Assembly: GCA_947503365.1 (NCBI GenBank)
Contig: CANNDT010000011.1
Location: 1 to 64,000 of the forward strand
Source of the DNA: CANNDT01 sp945876205
GTDB lineage: Bacteria > Acidobacteriota > Vicinamibacteria > Vicinamibacterales > UBA2999
Direction: 5' to 3'
Length of the DNA stretch: 64,000 nt
Shown here in pieces: positions 17,392-25,671 of this stretch. Position 1 is the stretch's first letter. Each line of letters begins with the position of its first letter. The notes beneath the pieces were generated by a model. That model had not been told where the DNA came from. It did not search any database and saw nothing but the letters and a program-made list of their open reading frames with translations. The position numbers and the translations under genes were made by a program.

Positions 17392-18444
17392 GTGATCCAC
17401 GATGTGGTTGTGGTCGGCGCGGGCATTGCCGGGCTCTCGCTTGCCCGCGCGTTGCGGAGAGGTGGCCGTACGCCGCTCGTGCTCGATCGCGCCTCGGGCG
17501 TCGGCGGACGTTGCGCGACGCGTCGCGTGGAGGGCCAGCCCGTGGACCACGGCCTCGCTGTTCTTCACGGGCGCTCGACTCGGTTCCTCGACGAGTTGGT
17601 CGGCGCGCCCGACGCGGCGGCGATTGCGGATTGGCCGCGCGCACGGGCGGGCACCGGAGTGCCTTGCCAGCCCCAGTCCTTCGATTTACAGGACGCACGG
17701 TTCGCCCCTGCCGCTGGCGTCAGCAGCTTCGCGAGGCATCTGGCGCTCGGACTCGACGTACGTCTCGAGAGTCGGGTCGAGTCGCTGACTCTGGCGGAGC
17801 TGCCAGGATCGCACTCGGCTCGTGTCTGGGAGGTGGGACTGGCGTCCGGGGAGCGGTTGACGTCGAAGATCGTGGCGCTCACGATGCCCGCCCCCTCGGT
17901 CCTCGCGCTGCTGCGGCGGGTCGATCCGCCGGACCCTGCCCTGGCTGCGCTTCTGCCGCTCCTCGAATTGATTCGCGTCTTGCCGTGCCTGACCGTGATT
18001 GCGCGCTACCCTGAGGGAACTCCCCTTCCGCGGTGGGAGGCGAGCTACCCGCGTGAGAGTCCCGTGATTCACACCATCTTGCACGATTCGAGCAAGCGGG
18101 CCGGCACCCCGCGGCTCGTGCTCGTCATCCAGGCGCGGCCGAGATTCTCGCAGGCGCATCTGAACGGTTCTCCGGAATCGTGGACGCGTGGGCTGATCGA
18201 GGAGGGCGCCGCCCTCCACGGCGAGTGGGTCCGCGCTCCCGACCTCGTGCAATCCCACCGCTGGCGGGACGCGCGCGTGGCCGCTGGTTCGGAACTCGCC
18301 TGCCCGCTCGTAGCGGGCTTCGACGGCGGCGCCGTGCTGGGGATCGCCGGGGACGGTCTGCACGCCGCCGGCGGCGTCGAGGGAGCCTATCTCTCGGGAA
18401 TCGCCCTGGCCGCGCGCCTTATGGATTCCAGTCCTGCCCGTTGA
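17392..18444 (+). CDS. FAD-dependent oxidoreductase (renalase / amine-oxidase-like)
   Basis: 350 residues from GTG 17392. The open frame extends back to a TTG at 17317, but that part lies over the operator. The N-terminus is the FAD dinucleotide fold VVVGAGIAGLSLARALRRGG, then RASGVGGRCATRR, typical of the renalase-like NAD(P)/FAD-dependent family. The C-terminal FAD motif is GIAGDGLHAAGGVEGAYLSGIALAARL. It is transcribed away from the CarH-like regulator and its 5' end abuts the operator, so it is probably light-controlled. Substrate unknown. Confidence 0.85.
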   Translation: MIHDVVVVGAGIAGLSLARALRRGGRTPLVLDRASGVGGRCATRRVEGQPVDHGLAVLHGRSTRFLDELVGAPDAAAIADWPRARAGTGVPCQPQSFDLQDARFAPAAGVSSFARHLALGLDVRLESRVESLTLAELPGSHSARVWEVGLASGERLTSKIVALTMPAPSVLALLRRVDPPDPALAALLPLLELIRVLPCLTVIARYPEGTPLPRWEASYPRESPVIHTILHDSSKRAGTPRLVLVIQARPRFSQAHLNGSPESWTRGLIEEGAALHGEWVRAPDLVQSHRWRDARVAAGSELACPLVAGFDGGAVLGIAGDGLHAAGGVEGAYLSGIALAARLMDSSPAR

Positions 18445-18462
18445 TTCACGAAGGGATCTGAC

Positions 18463-18699
18463 GTGCCACTGACCGCCGAAGCGATCGATCGCATCCTGCG
18501 GGCCGAGGCCGACCAGTGCCCACCCGCGTGCGCTCGGAGTGTCTCACCGGCGATGCGCTCGACTCCCTGGCGAAACCGTCCACGTCGAGGGCCAGCAGGC
18601 CCGGGAGTGTCAGAATGGCGAGGTCACTCCCGCCGACGGAACGCCGAGATGTTCGCCGTCACTTCCCAAGGAACGCGTCATGCCGCACGTCGTCGTTGA
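18463..18699 (+). pseudogene. Possible frameshifted thioesterase-like remnant
   Basis: A good ribosome site (AAGGGA, 7 bases ahead) precedes GTG 18463, and the first 18 codons (PLTAEAIDRILRAEADQ) look like the start of a PaaI-type thioesterase. After that the frame becomes Arg/Pro-rich and unlike protein. The next frame gives VRSECLTGDALDSLA, which could continue the same domain, so one frameshift plus truncation would explain it. The family assignment is weak. Confidence 0.3.
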
Positions 18700-19048
18700 A
18701 CAGGCCGGTCCGCTCACGGCAGTGTTTGCCGCGCTCGATCCGTTCGTCGAAGCAGACGGCAACCTGATCCTCAGGATCAGCGATGTCTTTCTCAACCAGC
18801 GTGGCACGATGATGCTGCTCGAAGCCGTGGTGGTCGACAAACCTCGATCGCAAACCTTCTTCGTCCAGCTCTCGCAGAAAGACCACGCGGTCACCGTGCG
18901 TCTGCTGCCTGCTACCGATCCGGAGGAGAAGACGCCGGCGGTCAAGCAACTCATGGCCGCGGTCGCGCGTCGAATCCGCCAGATCGTGCCCCAGAGCCGC
19001 TACGGGAAGACCAACCTCCAGGACTTCCTTGTCGAGCCCGATGCCTGA
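18680..19048 (+). CDS. Small conserved-looking hypothetical protein
   Basis: 122 residues from ATG 18680, with AAGGAA 6-7 bases upstream. The protein has no signal peptide or membrane segment and reads as an alternating beta/alpha fold (ILRISDVFLNQRGTMMLLEAVVVDK, then FFVQLSQKDHAVTVRLLP). It ends with KTNLQDFLVEPDA. I do not recognise the family. It lies in the same direction as the FAD oxidoreductase at 17392 and may be read from the same promoter. Confidence 0.65.
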   Translation: MPHVVVEQAGPLTAVFAALDPFVEADGNLILRISDVFLNQRGTMMLLEAVVVDKPRSQTFFVQLSQKDHAVTVRLLPATDPEEKTPAVKQLMAAVARRIRQIVPQSRYGKTNLQDFLVEPDA

Positions 19049-19066
19049 TGCCGCAGGCCTGTTCTC

Positions 19067-19966
19067 TCACTCCGCGGCAAGCCCGTCACGGTAAGACGGG
19101 TACTTCAGACGTAAGCCCAGTTCGTGGAGGGCCCGGGCGTTTCGCACCCGCTTTCCAAGACCACTCCGGCCGTCGAACTTCGGCGGGGCTACTCCGAGCC
19201 GCGTCGCCAGCCGTGCCGCATACTCGCCGCGGGTCGGCGGATGACCATCGGACAGGACGTACGTCCGGCCTGTCGCTGACCCCAGCGCCGCCGCCGCCGT
19301 CACCGCGCCGGCGGCGTCGTCCACGTGGATGAAATTCAGGTGCGCATCGGGAGAACCGGCAATCGTTCTGCCCGCCCTGAGGTCAGCCACATGGGGCAGT
19401 CGCAGCGGTCCGTAGAGTCCGGCGAGCCGTAGCACGATCGCGTCACGCCCGCGCGCGTGCGCGAAGAGAAGCTGCTCACCAGCCAGACACGCCTTTCCCC
19501 CCTCACGCGTGGGGTCGCATACCGACGCCTCATCCACCCACTCGCCGGCGTCTTGACCGTATACCCCGGTCGAGCTCACATAGATCACGCGCCCCGTGGA
19601 CACAGGCAGCGTATTCAGGATCGCGCGCAGTCCCATGACGTGAATGTCGAACATCGACGCAGCGGAGCTCCGGTCTCGCCCCACTGCAAACACGACCGTG
19701 TCCACCACGGGCAAGACGATCGACGCCTGCACGCCGGTCACATCCATGGCCAGGGGCTGCAGGCCCGCCCGGGACAGCGCGTCGATTCTCCGTCCTCTCG
19801 TGGTTGCGTACACTTCGTCGCCCGCCTCGCGCCAGAGTCGCGCGACGCGTTCGCCGAGATACCCACAGCCCACCACGAGCCTGCGCGAGGTCCGCGAACG
19901 AACAGACATGTCGGGAAATCGGCGCCCGCGATGCGGACCCGTTGCCGACGTGTTGCCGTGTTCCAT
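19067..19966 (-). CDS. NAD-dependent epimerase / SDR (YeeZ-like)
   Basis: 299 residues from ATG 19966, which overlaps the upstream stop as TGATG; ATG 19909 is an alternative nearer the fold. The nucleotide site is unusual for the family but present: LVVGCGYLGERVARLWREAG (GxGxxG). Then come DTVVFAVGRD, VIYVSSTGVYGQ (the Ser and Tyr of the catalytic set), RLAGLYGPLRLP and HLNFIHVDDAAGAV. It is co-transcribed with the DUF2177 membrane protein from the operator at 20427, so it belongs to the putative CarH regulon. Probable sugar- or lipid-intermediate dehydrogenase; substrate unknown. Confidence 0.85.
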   Translation of the reverse strand: MEHGNTSATGPHRGRRFPDMSVRSRTSRRLVVGCGYLGERVARLWREAGDEVYATTRGRRIDALSRAGLQPLAMDVTGVQASIVLPVVDTVVFAVGRDRSSAASMFDIHVMGLRAILNTLPVSTGRVIYVSSTGVYGQDAGEWVDEASVCDPTREGGKACLAGEQLLFAHARGRDAIVLRLAGLYGPLRLPHVADLRAGRTIAGSPDAHLNFIHVDDAAGAVTAAAALGSATGRTYVLSDGHPPTRGEYAARLATRLGVAPPKFDGRSGLGKRVRNARALHELGLRLKYPSYRDGLAAE

Positions 19967-20364
19967 CACCGGGCCGCCATCCGGACGGCCACCGCGCACG
20001 CGGCTGACGCCGCCACTCCCCACCCGACGTCGGCCAGCGTCAGCAGGAACGGCCACTGACGCAACGTCGAGTAGTTCGTGAAGTCGTAGACGCCGTACAC
20101 GACCAGGCCGAACAGGCCCCCGTATAGCGCCGCGAGCGAGGGGGTCGCCGCGCGCGGGACGACGAAGAGGGCGATGCCGGTCCCGAGCAGGACATAGACG
20201 ACGAAGGCCGCAGGCCAGTTGGGTGCCATGCCGCCGTTGGCGAGCCGCGCGATCGGCGCCAGTTGCTCGCGGTAGAAGTTCTTCATCAGCACGCCCAGCC
20301 AGACGCCGTCGAGCACCATGAATCCGACGGCGCCGAGCGCCACAAGCTTGATCGTGTCTCCCAC
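19966..20364 (-). CDS. DUF2177 integral membrane protein
   Basis: 132 residues from GTG 20364, with GGAGG 5 bases upstream; a TTG at 20388 would add eight residues. There are four hydrophobic segments. The family mark is FMVLDGVWLGVLMKNFYREQLAPIA near the N-terminus and YGVYDFTNYSTLRQW near the C-terminus. DUF2177 proteins are small four-helix membrane proteins of unknown function found beside cyclopropane synthase and DUF1365 genes. The gene diverges from the FAD oxidoreductase at 20492 across a symmetric operator. Confidence 0.88.
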   Translation of the reverse strand: MGDTIKLVALGAVGFMVLDGVWLGVLMKNFYREQLAPIARLANGGMAPNWPAAFVVYVLLGTGIALFVVPRAATPSLAALYGGLFGLVVYGVYDFTNYSTLRQWPFLLTLADVGWGVAASAACAVAVRMAAR

Positions 20365-20403
20365 TGCTGCCTCCACTTTTCCGACCAATTCGCCCGCGTG
20401 CAG

Positions 20404-20482
20404 AGAGTATCGAAGGGCCGGTTCGATGTCAAGTATTTGTCATGGACAAAGACTTGACACAAGTTATTTCTCCTGATATCTC
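20404..20482. promoter_or_regulatory. Divergent promoters around a 33-bp CarH-type operator
   Basis: Three adjoining 11-bp units occupy 20427-20459: TGTCAAGTATT, TGTCATGGACA and AAGACTTGACA. The outer two are inverted copies (10 of 11) and the middle one is itself palindromic. Each end is a consensus -35 box. On the minus strand, TTGACA (20432-20427) is followed after 17 bp by TACTCT (20409-20404). On the plus strand, TTGACA (20454-20459) is followed after 17 bp by TATCTC (20477-20482). A repressor here would block both promoters at once. Confidence 0.72.
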
Positions 20483-20491
20483 TAGGGGCGT

Positions 20492-21742
20492 ATGAAAACG
20501 GTGGCGGTCATCGGGGCGGGCATTTCTGGCCTGGCTGCCGCGTCTCTGTTGAGCCGCCGGCACCGGGTGCACCTCTTCGAGCGGGAGCGGCGTCTGGGGG
20601 GGCACACCAGCACGGTGCTCGTCTCCACCCCGAACGGCAGCGTGCCCCTCGATACCGGCTTCCTGGTGCACAACGACCGCACCTATCCGAATCTGGTGCG
20701 GCTGTTCGGCGAACTCGGCGTGGCCACCCGCGATTCGGACATGTCGTTCGCGGTGTCATGCCGTCGGAGCGGACTCGAGTACAGCAGTCGCGGCGCCAAC
20801 GGGTTCTTCGCCCAGCGGCGGAACCTGGTCAGCCCGTCCCATCTCTCCTTGCTGCGCGAGATCGCGCGCTTCAACCGGGAGGCTCCGGCTCTGCTCGGTG
20901 CGGCGGATGCCGAGCGGCAGACGCTCGGAGACTTCCTCGAGTCGCGCCGCTTCGGTGAGGCGTTCACCCACCGGTATCTGTTTCCCATGGCGTCGGCCAT
21001 CTGGTCGACGTCGCTCGACGCGATCCGATCGTTTCCCGCGCTGACGCTGATCCGCTTCTTCGACAACCATGGGCTGCTCTCGCTCACCGCGCAGCCGACG
21101 TGGAAGGTTGTCGCCGGCGGCAGTCACACCTACGTGCCCAAGCTCGCGGCGCAGGTGTCCGGAGACATTCACGAAGGCGCGGCGATCGAGTCGGTGCGGC
21201 GCCGCGAGGACGGGGTCACCTTGACGTTCCGCGACCGGCCGGCCATGGCGTTCGACGAGGTCGTGTTCGCCTGCCACGGCGATCAGGTGCTGCCGCTCCT
21301 CGCCGATCCGAGCGATCGCGAGCGCGACGTCTTCGCGGCCTTCACGACCACGACCAACGTCGCCTGGCTGCACACCGACGCGTCGGTGCTGCCGGTGCGA
21401 GCGTCCGCCCGCGCGTCGTGGAACTACCTGCTTGCTGCCGACGCGGAGGCGCCACCGATGGTGACCTACGACCTGAATCGCCTGCAGGGACTGACGACGT
21501 CGGAGCAGTACTGCGTCACGCTCAATCCCGGCGGCCAGATTGACGAAAGCCGCGTGCTGCAGCGGTTCGTGTATCGTCACCCATTGTACACGCGCCAGGC
21601 CGTCGGCGCGCAGCGGCAGTGGGGGAAGGTGAGCGGCGTCAACCGCACGCACTATTGCGGCGCCTACTGGTTCTACGGTTTTCACGAGGACGGGCTGAAC
21701 TCGGCGCTCAGGGTGGCGGGCGCGCTCGGGGTCGAGTGGTGA
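20492..21742 (+). CDS. FAD-dependent amine-oxidase-like protein of the CFA cluster
   Basis: 416 residues. The FAD fold is VAVIGAGISGLAAASLLSRRHRVHLFERERRLGGHT, then PLDTGFLVHNDRTYPNLVRLF. The family is the flavin amine oxidase type that sits with DUF1365 and cyclopropane-fatty-acid synthase genes in many bacteria. Close relatives take part in unsaturated or methylated fatty-acid modification, and Rhodobacter homologues belong to a singlet-oxygen regulon, so a fatty-acyl desaturase or oxidase role is reasonable. First gene of a four-gene operon. AGGGG lies 4 bases ahead of the ATG, close to the predicted transcription start. Confidence 0.88.
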   Translation: MKTVAVIGAGISGLAAASLLSRRHRVHLFERERRLGGHTSTVLVSTPNGSVPLDTGFLVHNDRTYPNLVRLFGELGVATRDSDMSFAVSCRRSGLEYSSRGANGFFAQRRNLVSPSHLSLLREIARFNREAPALLGAADAERQTLGDFLESRRFGEAFTHRYLFPMASAIWSTSLDAIRSFPALTLIRFFDNHGLLSLTAQPTWKVVAGGSHTYVPKLAAQVSGDIHEGAAIESVRRREDGVTLTFRDRPAMAFDEVVFACHGDQVLPLLADPSDRERDVFAAFTTTTNVAWLHTDASVLPVRASARASWNYLLAADAEAPPMVTYDLNRLQGLTTSEQYCVTLNPGGQIDESRVLQRFVYRHPLYTRQAVGAQRQWGKVSGVNRTHYCGAYWFYGFHEDGLNSALRVAGALGVEW

Positions 21743-22545
21743 TCGACTCGGGGCTGTTCGTCGGCACGCTGCGCCATCGACGGTTCACGCCCGTCTCGCA
21801 TGCGTTCACGTACCCGTTGTTCATGGCGCTGCTCGACATCGAGCGTGTGCCGCAGTTGATGCGCGTGTCGCGGTTGACGAGTCACAACCGATGGAACTGG
21901 GCGAGCTTCGACGATCGCGATCATTTCGGTGGTCCGGCGCGCCCGCTTCGCGAGCGGCTCGCCCGCGACGCGGAGCGCCATGGGGTCGATCTGCCGGACG
22001 GCCGCATCTTCCTCCTGACGCACCTGCGGTATCTCGGCTACTGCTTCAACCCGGTGTCGTTCTTCTACTGCTTCGACGGCGCCGATCGCCTGCAGGTCGT
22101 GCTCGCGGAAGTGAACAACACGTTCGGCGGCTCCCACAATTACTGGCTGCGTCCCGATCCGGCATCCCATGGGTTCCGCGCGGCCGCGAGCAAGTCGCTC
22201 TACGTGTCGCCGTTCATGCCGGTCGACCTGGACTACGAGTTTGCCCTGACGACGCCGGCTGACAGCCTCGTCGCGCATATGGAGACGGTCAAGGACGGCT
22301 CGGTCTGCTTCGACGCGACGCTCTCGCTCGAGCGGCGGCCCTGGAACGCGACTGAGATCCGTCGTGCCCTGCTTCGTCACCCGGCGATGACGGCCGCCGT
22401 TGTGGCGGGCATTCACTGGCAGGCGTTGGCGTTGTGGTGGAAGGGCGTGCCTCTGGTGCGGCGCGTCACCGGTGACGGCGTGGGGGAGCGTGCGGCTTGC
22501 GCCGCCGACACGGCCGGTCGGATCGATTCAGTGAGGGAGCGATGA
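21739..22545 (+). CDS. DUF1365 family protein
   Basis: 268 residues. The start GTG overlaps the preceding stop (GTGA), so the two are coupled. Family motifs are LFVGTLRHRRFTPVSHAFTYPLFMALLDIERV, LLTHLRYLGYCFNPVSFFYCFD, VLAEVNNTFGG.H.Y and K.LYVSPFMPVDLDYEF. DUF1365 proteins are nearly always found between an amine-oxidase-like gene and a CFA synthase and are needed in some species for modified fatty acids; the mechanism is unknown. Soluble, no signal peptide. Confidence 0.93.
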   Translation: MIDSGLFVGTLRHRRFTPVSHAFTYPLFMALLDIERVPQLMRVSRLTSHNRWNWASFDDRDHFGGPARPLRERLARDAERHGVDLPDGRIFLLTHLRYLGYCFNPVSFFYCFDGADRLQVVLAEVNNTFGGSHNYWLRPDPASHGFRAAASKSLYVSPFMPVDLDYEFALTTPADSLVAHMETVKDGSVCFDATLSLERRPWNATEIRRALLRHPAMTAAVVAGIHWQALALWWKGVPLVRRVTGDGVGERAACAADTAGRIDSVRER

Positions 22546-23813
22546 GCATGGTGACGCAGTGGGCGAAGACGGCGTTTCTTTCGGGGCTCGGCGGTATCAA
22601 GAACGGCACCCTCACCCTGGAGTGCCCGGACCGCACGTACAGACTTGGGGACGATGGCGAGTTGAATGCGACACTGACCGTCCGCGACGAGCGCTTCTTC
22701 GTACGTGCGCTCGTCGGCAGTGACATCGGCATCGGCGAGTCGTTCATGGATGGCGACTGGACGACGCCCGATCTGGTGACGCTGACGCGGTTGATGCTGC
22801 GCAACCGTGCCCTCGACGGGCAGGGCCGCGTCATGGGCGCGTTGCACCGGGTGGCCGGCGGAATCGCGCGCCGCCTTCGCGACAACTCCCTCGCCGGCAG
22901 CCGGCGGCACATCCATCGGCATTACGACCTCGGCAACAACCTGTTTCGCCTCTTCCTCGACGCCGATCTGCTCATGTATTCGTGCGGCTACTTCGAGTCA
23001 GCCGCCGATTCGCTCGAGAAAGCGCAGGCCCAGAAGGTCGATCGCATCTGCCGGACGCTGAAACTCTCGCCAGCCGATCACGTGCTCGAGATCGGCAGCG
23101 GGTGGGGCGGGTTCGCGGTGTGGGCGTCGACGCACTACGGCTGCCGCGTGACGACGACGACGATCAGCGATGAGCAATACCGGCACGTCCGCGAGTGGCG
23201 GTCGAGGATCGGTGAGGCAGGATCCCGCATCGACGTGTTGCGAGCCGACTATCGCGAGCTGACAGGGCGCTTCGACAAAGTGGTCAGCATCGAGATGTTC
23301 GAGGCGGTCGGCCTGAACCACTACGACGACTACTTCACGGCCGTTGATCGGCGGCTCGCCCCTGGCGGCTCGATGTTCCTCCAGACGATCACGGTCGACG
23401 ACCAGTGGTTTCCGAAGTACCACGGCACGCCGGACTGGATCGAGAAGTACATCTTTCCCGGTGGGGAGCTCGCCTCGGTCGGGGAGATCATGACGTCGCT
23501 CGCCAGGACCACGTCGCTGTCGATGTATCACGCCGAGAACTGTGGCACCCACTACGCACGCACGCTGCGGGCGTGGCGCGCCAGATTCGACCACCATCGC
23601 GATCGCGTGCGCGCGCTCGGGTTCGACGACCGATTCATTCGCATGTGGAACCTGTATCTCGCCTCCTGCGAAGCGGCATTCCTCGAACGGCACACCGGGT
23701 TGTTCCAGATGCTGCTGGTGAAGAACGGGTCCCAACGTGCCTTCTTCAACGAGCCGTGGTCTGAGGCAGCCGTCGAGCCGCGTGCAGAGGCCGCCAGAGA
23801 GTCCGCGGCCTAG
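22542..23813 (+). CDS. Cyclopropane-fatty-acyl-phospholipid synthase family methyltransferase
   Basis: 423 residues from ATG 22542, overlapping the previous stop (ATGA). The N-terminal lipid-binding domain leads to IHRHYDLGNNLFRLFLDADLLMYSCGYF, the SAM motif VLEIGSGWGGFAVWAS, SIEMFEAVGLNHYDDYF and the C-terminal Y..TLRAWRARF. Known members transfer a methyl group from SAM to the double bond of phospholipid acyl chains, giving cyclopropane, 10-methyl or methylated precursors of furan fatty acids. Which product forms here cannot be read from sequence. It acts at the inner membrane face. Confidence 0.93.
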   Translation: MSMVTQWAKTAFLSGLGGIKNGTLTLECPDRTYRLGDDGELNATLTVRDERFFVRALVGSDIGIGESFMDGDWTTPDLVTLTRLMLRNRALDGQGRVMGALHRVAGGIARRLRDNSLAGSRRHIHRHYDLGNNLFRLFLDADLLMYSCGYFESAADSLEKAQAQKVDRICRTLKLSPADHVLEIGSGWGGFAVWASTHYGCRVTTTTISDEQYRHVREWRSRIGEAGSRIDVLRADYRELTGRFDKVVSIEMFEAVGLNHYDDYFTAVDRRLAPGGSMFLQTITVDDQWFPKYHGTPDWIEKYIFPGGELASVGEIMTSLARTTSLSMYHAENCGTHYARTLRAWRARFDHHRDRVRALGFDDRFIRMWNLYLASCEAAFLERHTGLFQMLLVKNGSQRAFFNEPWSEAAVEPRAEAARESAA

Positions 23814-23814
23814 A

Positions 23815-24843
23815 ATGTCCAGCGTGATGGACGGCGCGGGCGTGTTCGATCGATCACGTGACGTGATTGCTGACCATTTCGACGTGATCCGGGCGACTGA
23901 GGGGGCGGTCCAAGACAACCTCGACCTGCTCGTCCCCATCGAGAAGGCCTGGCAGCCAACCGACTACCTGCCGGATCTGGAGTCCGACAACTGGAGGCAG
24001 CAGCTCGAGGCGTTCCGGCAGACGGCATCGGCCATTTCTGACGAACTGCTCGTCGTCCTGGTCGGCGACATGGTCACCGAAGAAGCCCTGCCCAGCTATT
24101 CGGTCTCGCTCAACGGATTGGTCCAGGACGACGAGGGGACCAGCCCGGCTCCGTGGGCACGATGGCTCCGCGGATGGACGGCCGAGGAGAATCGCCATGG
24201 CGATCTGCTCAATGCCTACCTCCGTCTGACCGGCCGTGTGGACATGCGCGCCGTGGAACGGACGGTCCACGCCCTCATCGCCAACGGCTTCAACCCGAAG
24301 AGTCGTGCCGATCCCTACAACCTCCTGATCTACACCTCCTTTCAGGAGCGTGCGACCCGCATCTCGCACAGCAACGTCGGCAAGATGGCGAGCAGGGAAG
24401 GCGACGCGAACCTGGCCCGGATCTGCGCGCTGATCGCCAGCGACGAAGCCCGGCACGAGGCGTTCTACACGCGCATCATGGGCACGGTGCTCGAACACGA
24501 TCCGGCGGGAGGCATCCTTGCGTTCCGGTCGATGCTCCGTGGTCTCATCACGATGCCTGGCAAGTTCATGGACGACGGTCGAGACGCAGACGTGTTCGAT
24601 CACTTCGCGGTCGTGGCCCAGCGTGTCAACGTCTACACGGTGTGCGATTACGCGTCCATCATCGAGCACCTCGTCACGACCTGGAACATCGCGGGACGCG
24701 CGGTCACAGGCACGGCGGCCCAGGCGCAGGATGAGCTCTGCCGTCAGGCGGAGCGCTACGAGCGGCTGGCCGACCGGATGGCGGCCACTCTCGAGAGGCA
24801 GCCGCGGGTCGCCTTCAGATGGATTCGCGACCGGACGGCATGA
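23815..24843 (+). CDS. Acyl-ACP desaturase (soluble diiron, stearoyl-ACP 9-desaturase type)
   Basis: 342 residues from ATG 23815, one base after the previous stop. The diiron ligands are all placed as in plant acyl-ACP desaturases: E90 (TEEALPSY), E125/H128 (EENRH), E178 (FQERA) and E211/H214 (DEARH); the 53- and 33-residue spacings match the castor enzyme. Such enzymes insert a cis double bond into acyl-ACP using O2 and ferredoxin. In this operon it could supply the unsaturated acyl chain that the CFA-type methyltransferase then modifies. No electron donor gene is adjacent. Confidence 0.93.
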   Translation: MSSVMDGAGVFDRSRDVIADHFDVIRATEGAVQDNLDLLVPIEKAWQPTDYLPDLESDNWRQQLEAFRQTASAISDELLVVLVGDMVTEEALPSYSVSLNGLVQDDEGTSPAPWARWLRGWTAEENRHGDLLNAYLRLTGRVDMRAVERTVHALIANGFNPKSRADPYNLLIYTSFQERATRISHSNVGKMASREGDANLARICALIASDEARHEAFYTRIMGTVLEHDPAGGILAFRSMLRGLITMPGKFMDDGRDADVFDHFAVVAQRVNVYTVCDYASIIEHLVTTWNIAGRAVTGTAAQAQDELCRQAERYERLADRMAATLERQPRVAFRWIRDRTA

Positions 24844-24885
24844 CCGGGTCGACGAGCCACGTCATGAGGGAGCGAGAGGCCCCGG

Positions 24886-25452
24886 TCAGAGCGGCCGCTC
24901 GAGATCCGACTGAATGACGCTGATCTGGCGGCGCTCGTCCGACGACAGCGAGCCGACGCCGAAGTAGCCGCCCGCCGCGCGACCGGTCGCCTCGCAGATC
25001 GCGACGATTCGCGCCACAACAGCCTCGCGTTCATCGGGGTCGAGGACGCGCAGCCGGGCTTTGAGCGCGCGCCGTCCGGCGACGAAGAGCTCTTCGGGCG
25101 GACGCTGCGCGAGCCACCCATCGAGCAAGGCCATGCCCTCTGCCGTGGCCCGGCCGTCTGAGTTGACGAGCACCCGCAGTGCGTGGCGTTCGGCCTCGTC
25201 CGCGCCGTCCAGCCAGGCCACCTCTACCGCCGGGAGCCATTCCACCAGGACGGCGGTCGAAGCCCGCAGGCCGTATGCGTGCAAGTGTTCGCTGGCGTCG
25301 AGATCTGACGCCCCGAGCGCCTCGGCGAGCGCGACTCGCTCGCGGGCGAGGCGCTCGATCTCGAGGGCGCGACGCAGAATCTCCGCATCCTTGCGGCGGA
25401 AGTACTCGTCCTCGGCCAGGCGCGGCCGGTCGGTGGGATCGAAGTAGGGCAT
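24886..25452 (-). CDS. TerB-like helical protein (tentative)
   Basis: 188 residues, all-helical and highly charged (heptad-like ALEIERLARERVALAEALG near residues 29-47). Residues about 70-95 (VLVEWLPAVEVAWLDGADEAERHALRVLV) resemble the acidic core of TerB / tellurite-resistance folds (VAWADG..D..E). AGGAGGAGG lies just ahead of the ATG. A TerC gene lies nearby, which fits a Ter-type association but does not prove it. The 38-residue microprotein gene sits 18 bases upstream in the same direction. Confidence 0.6.
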   Translation of the reverse strand: MPYFDPTDRPRLAEDEYFRRKDAEILRRALEIERLARERVALAEALGASDLDASEHLHAYGLRASTAVLVEWLPAVEVAWLDGADEAERHALRVLVNSDGRATAEGMALLDGWLAQRPPEELFVAGRRALKARLRVLDPDEREAVVARIVAICEATGRAAGGYFGVGSLSSDERRQISVIQSDLERPL

Positions 25453-25470
25453 GACCTCCTCCTCCTGAAT

Positions 25471-25587
25471 TTAGAACCAGCGCGCGAGGGCGATGGGCCC
25501 GATGGACCCCACCGTATACAGCACGGCGAAGCCAAGCGCGGTGGCGATGGCGGTCTCGGCGGTGCGAGAAAAGAATGGCTGTGTCAC
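25471..25587 (-). CDS. 38-residue single-span membrane microprotein
   Basis: From GTG 25587 (AAGGAG 7 bases upstream) the frame encodes VTQPFFSRTAETAIATALG, then a hydrophobic helix of about 19 residues rich in Gly/Ile, ending ALARWF. The ribosome site, one clear transmembrane helix and spacing of 18 bases to the TerB-like gene support a real gene. No known family is recognised. Confidence 0.55.
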   Translation of the reverse strand: MTQPFFSRTAETAIATALGFAVLYTVGSIGPIALARWF

Positions 25588-25671
25588 TGGACGACTCCTT
25601 TTGAACAACGAGTGGGACCGACACACGCGGTCAACAAGGGGCAGGTTACCGGAGCCGTATATCATAGGCAA

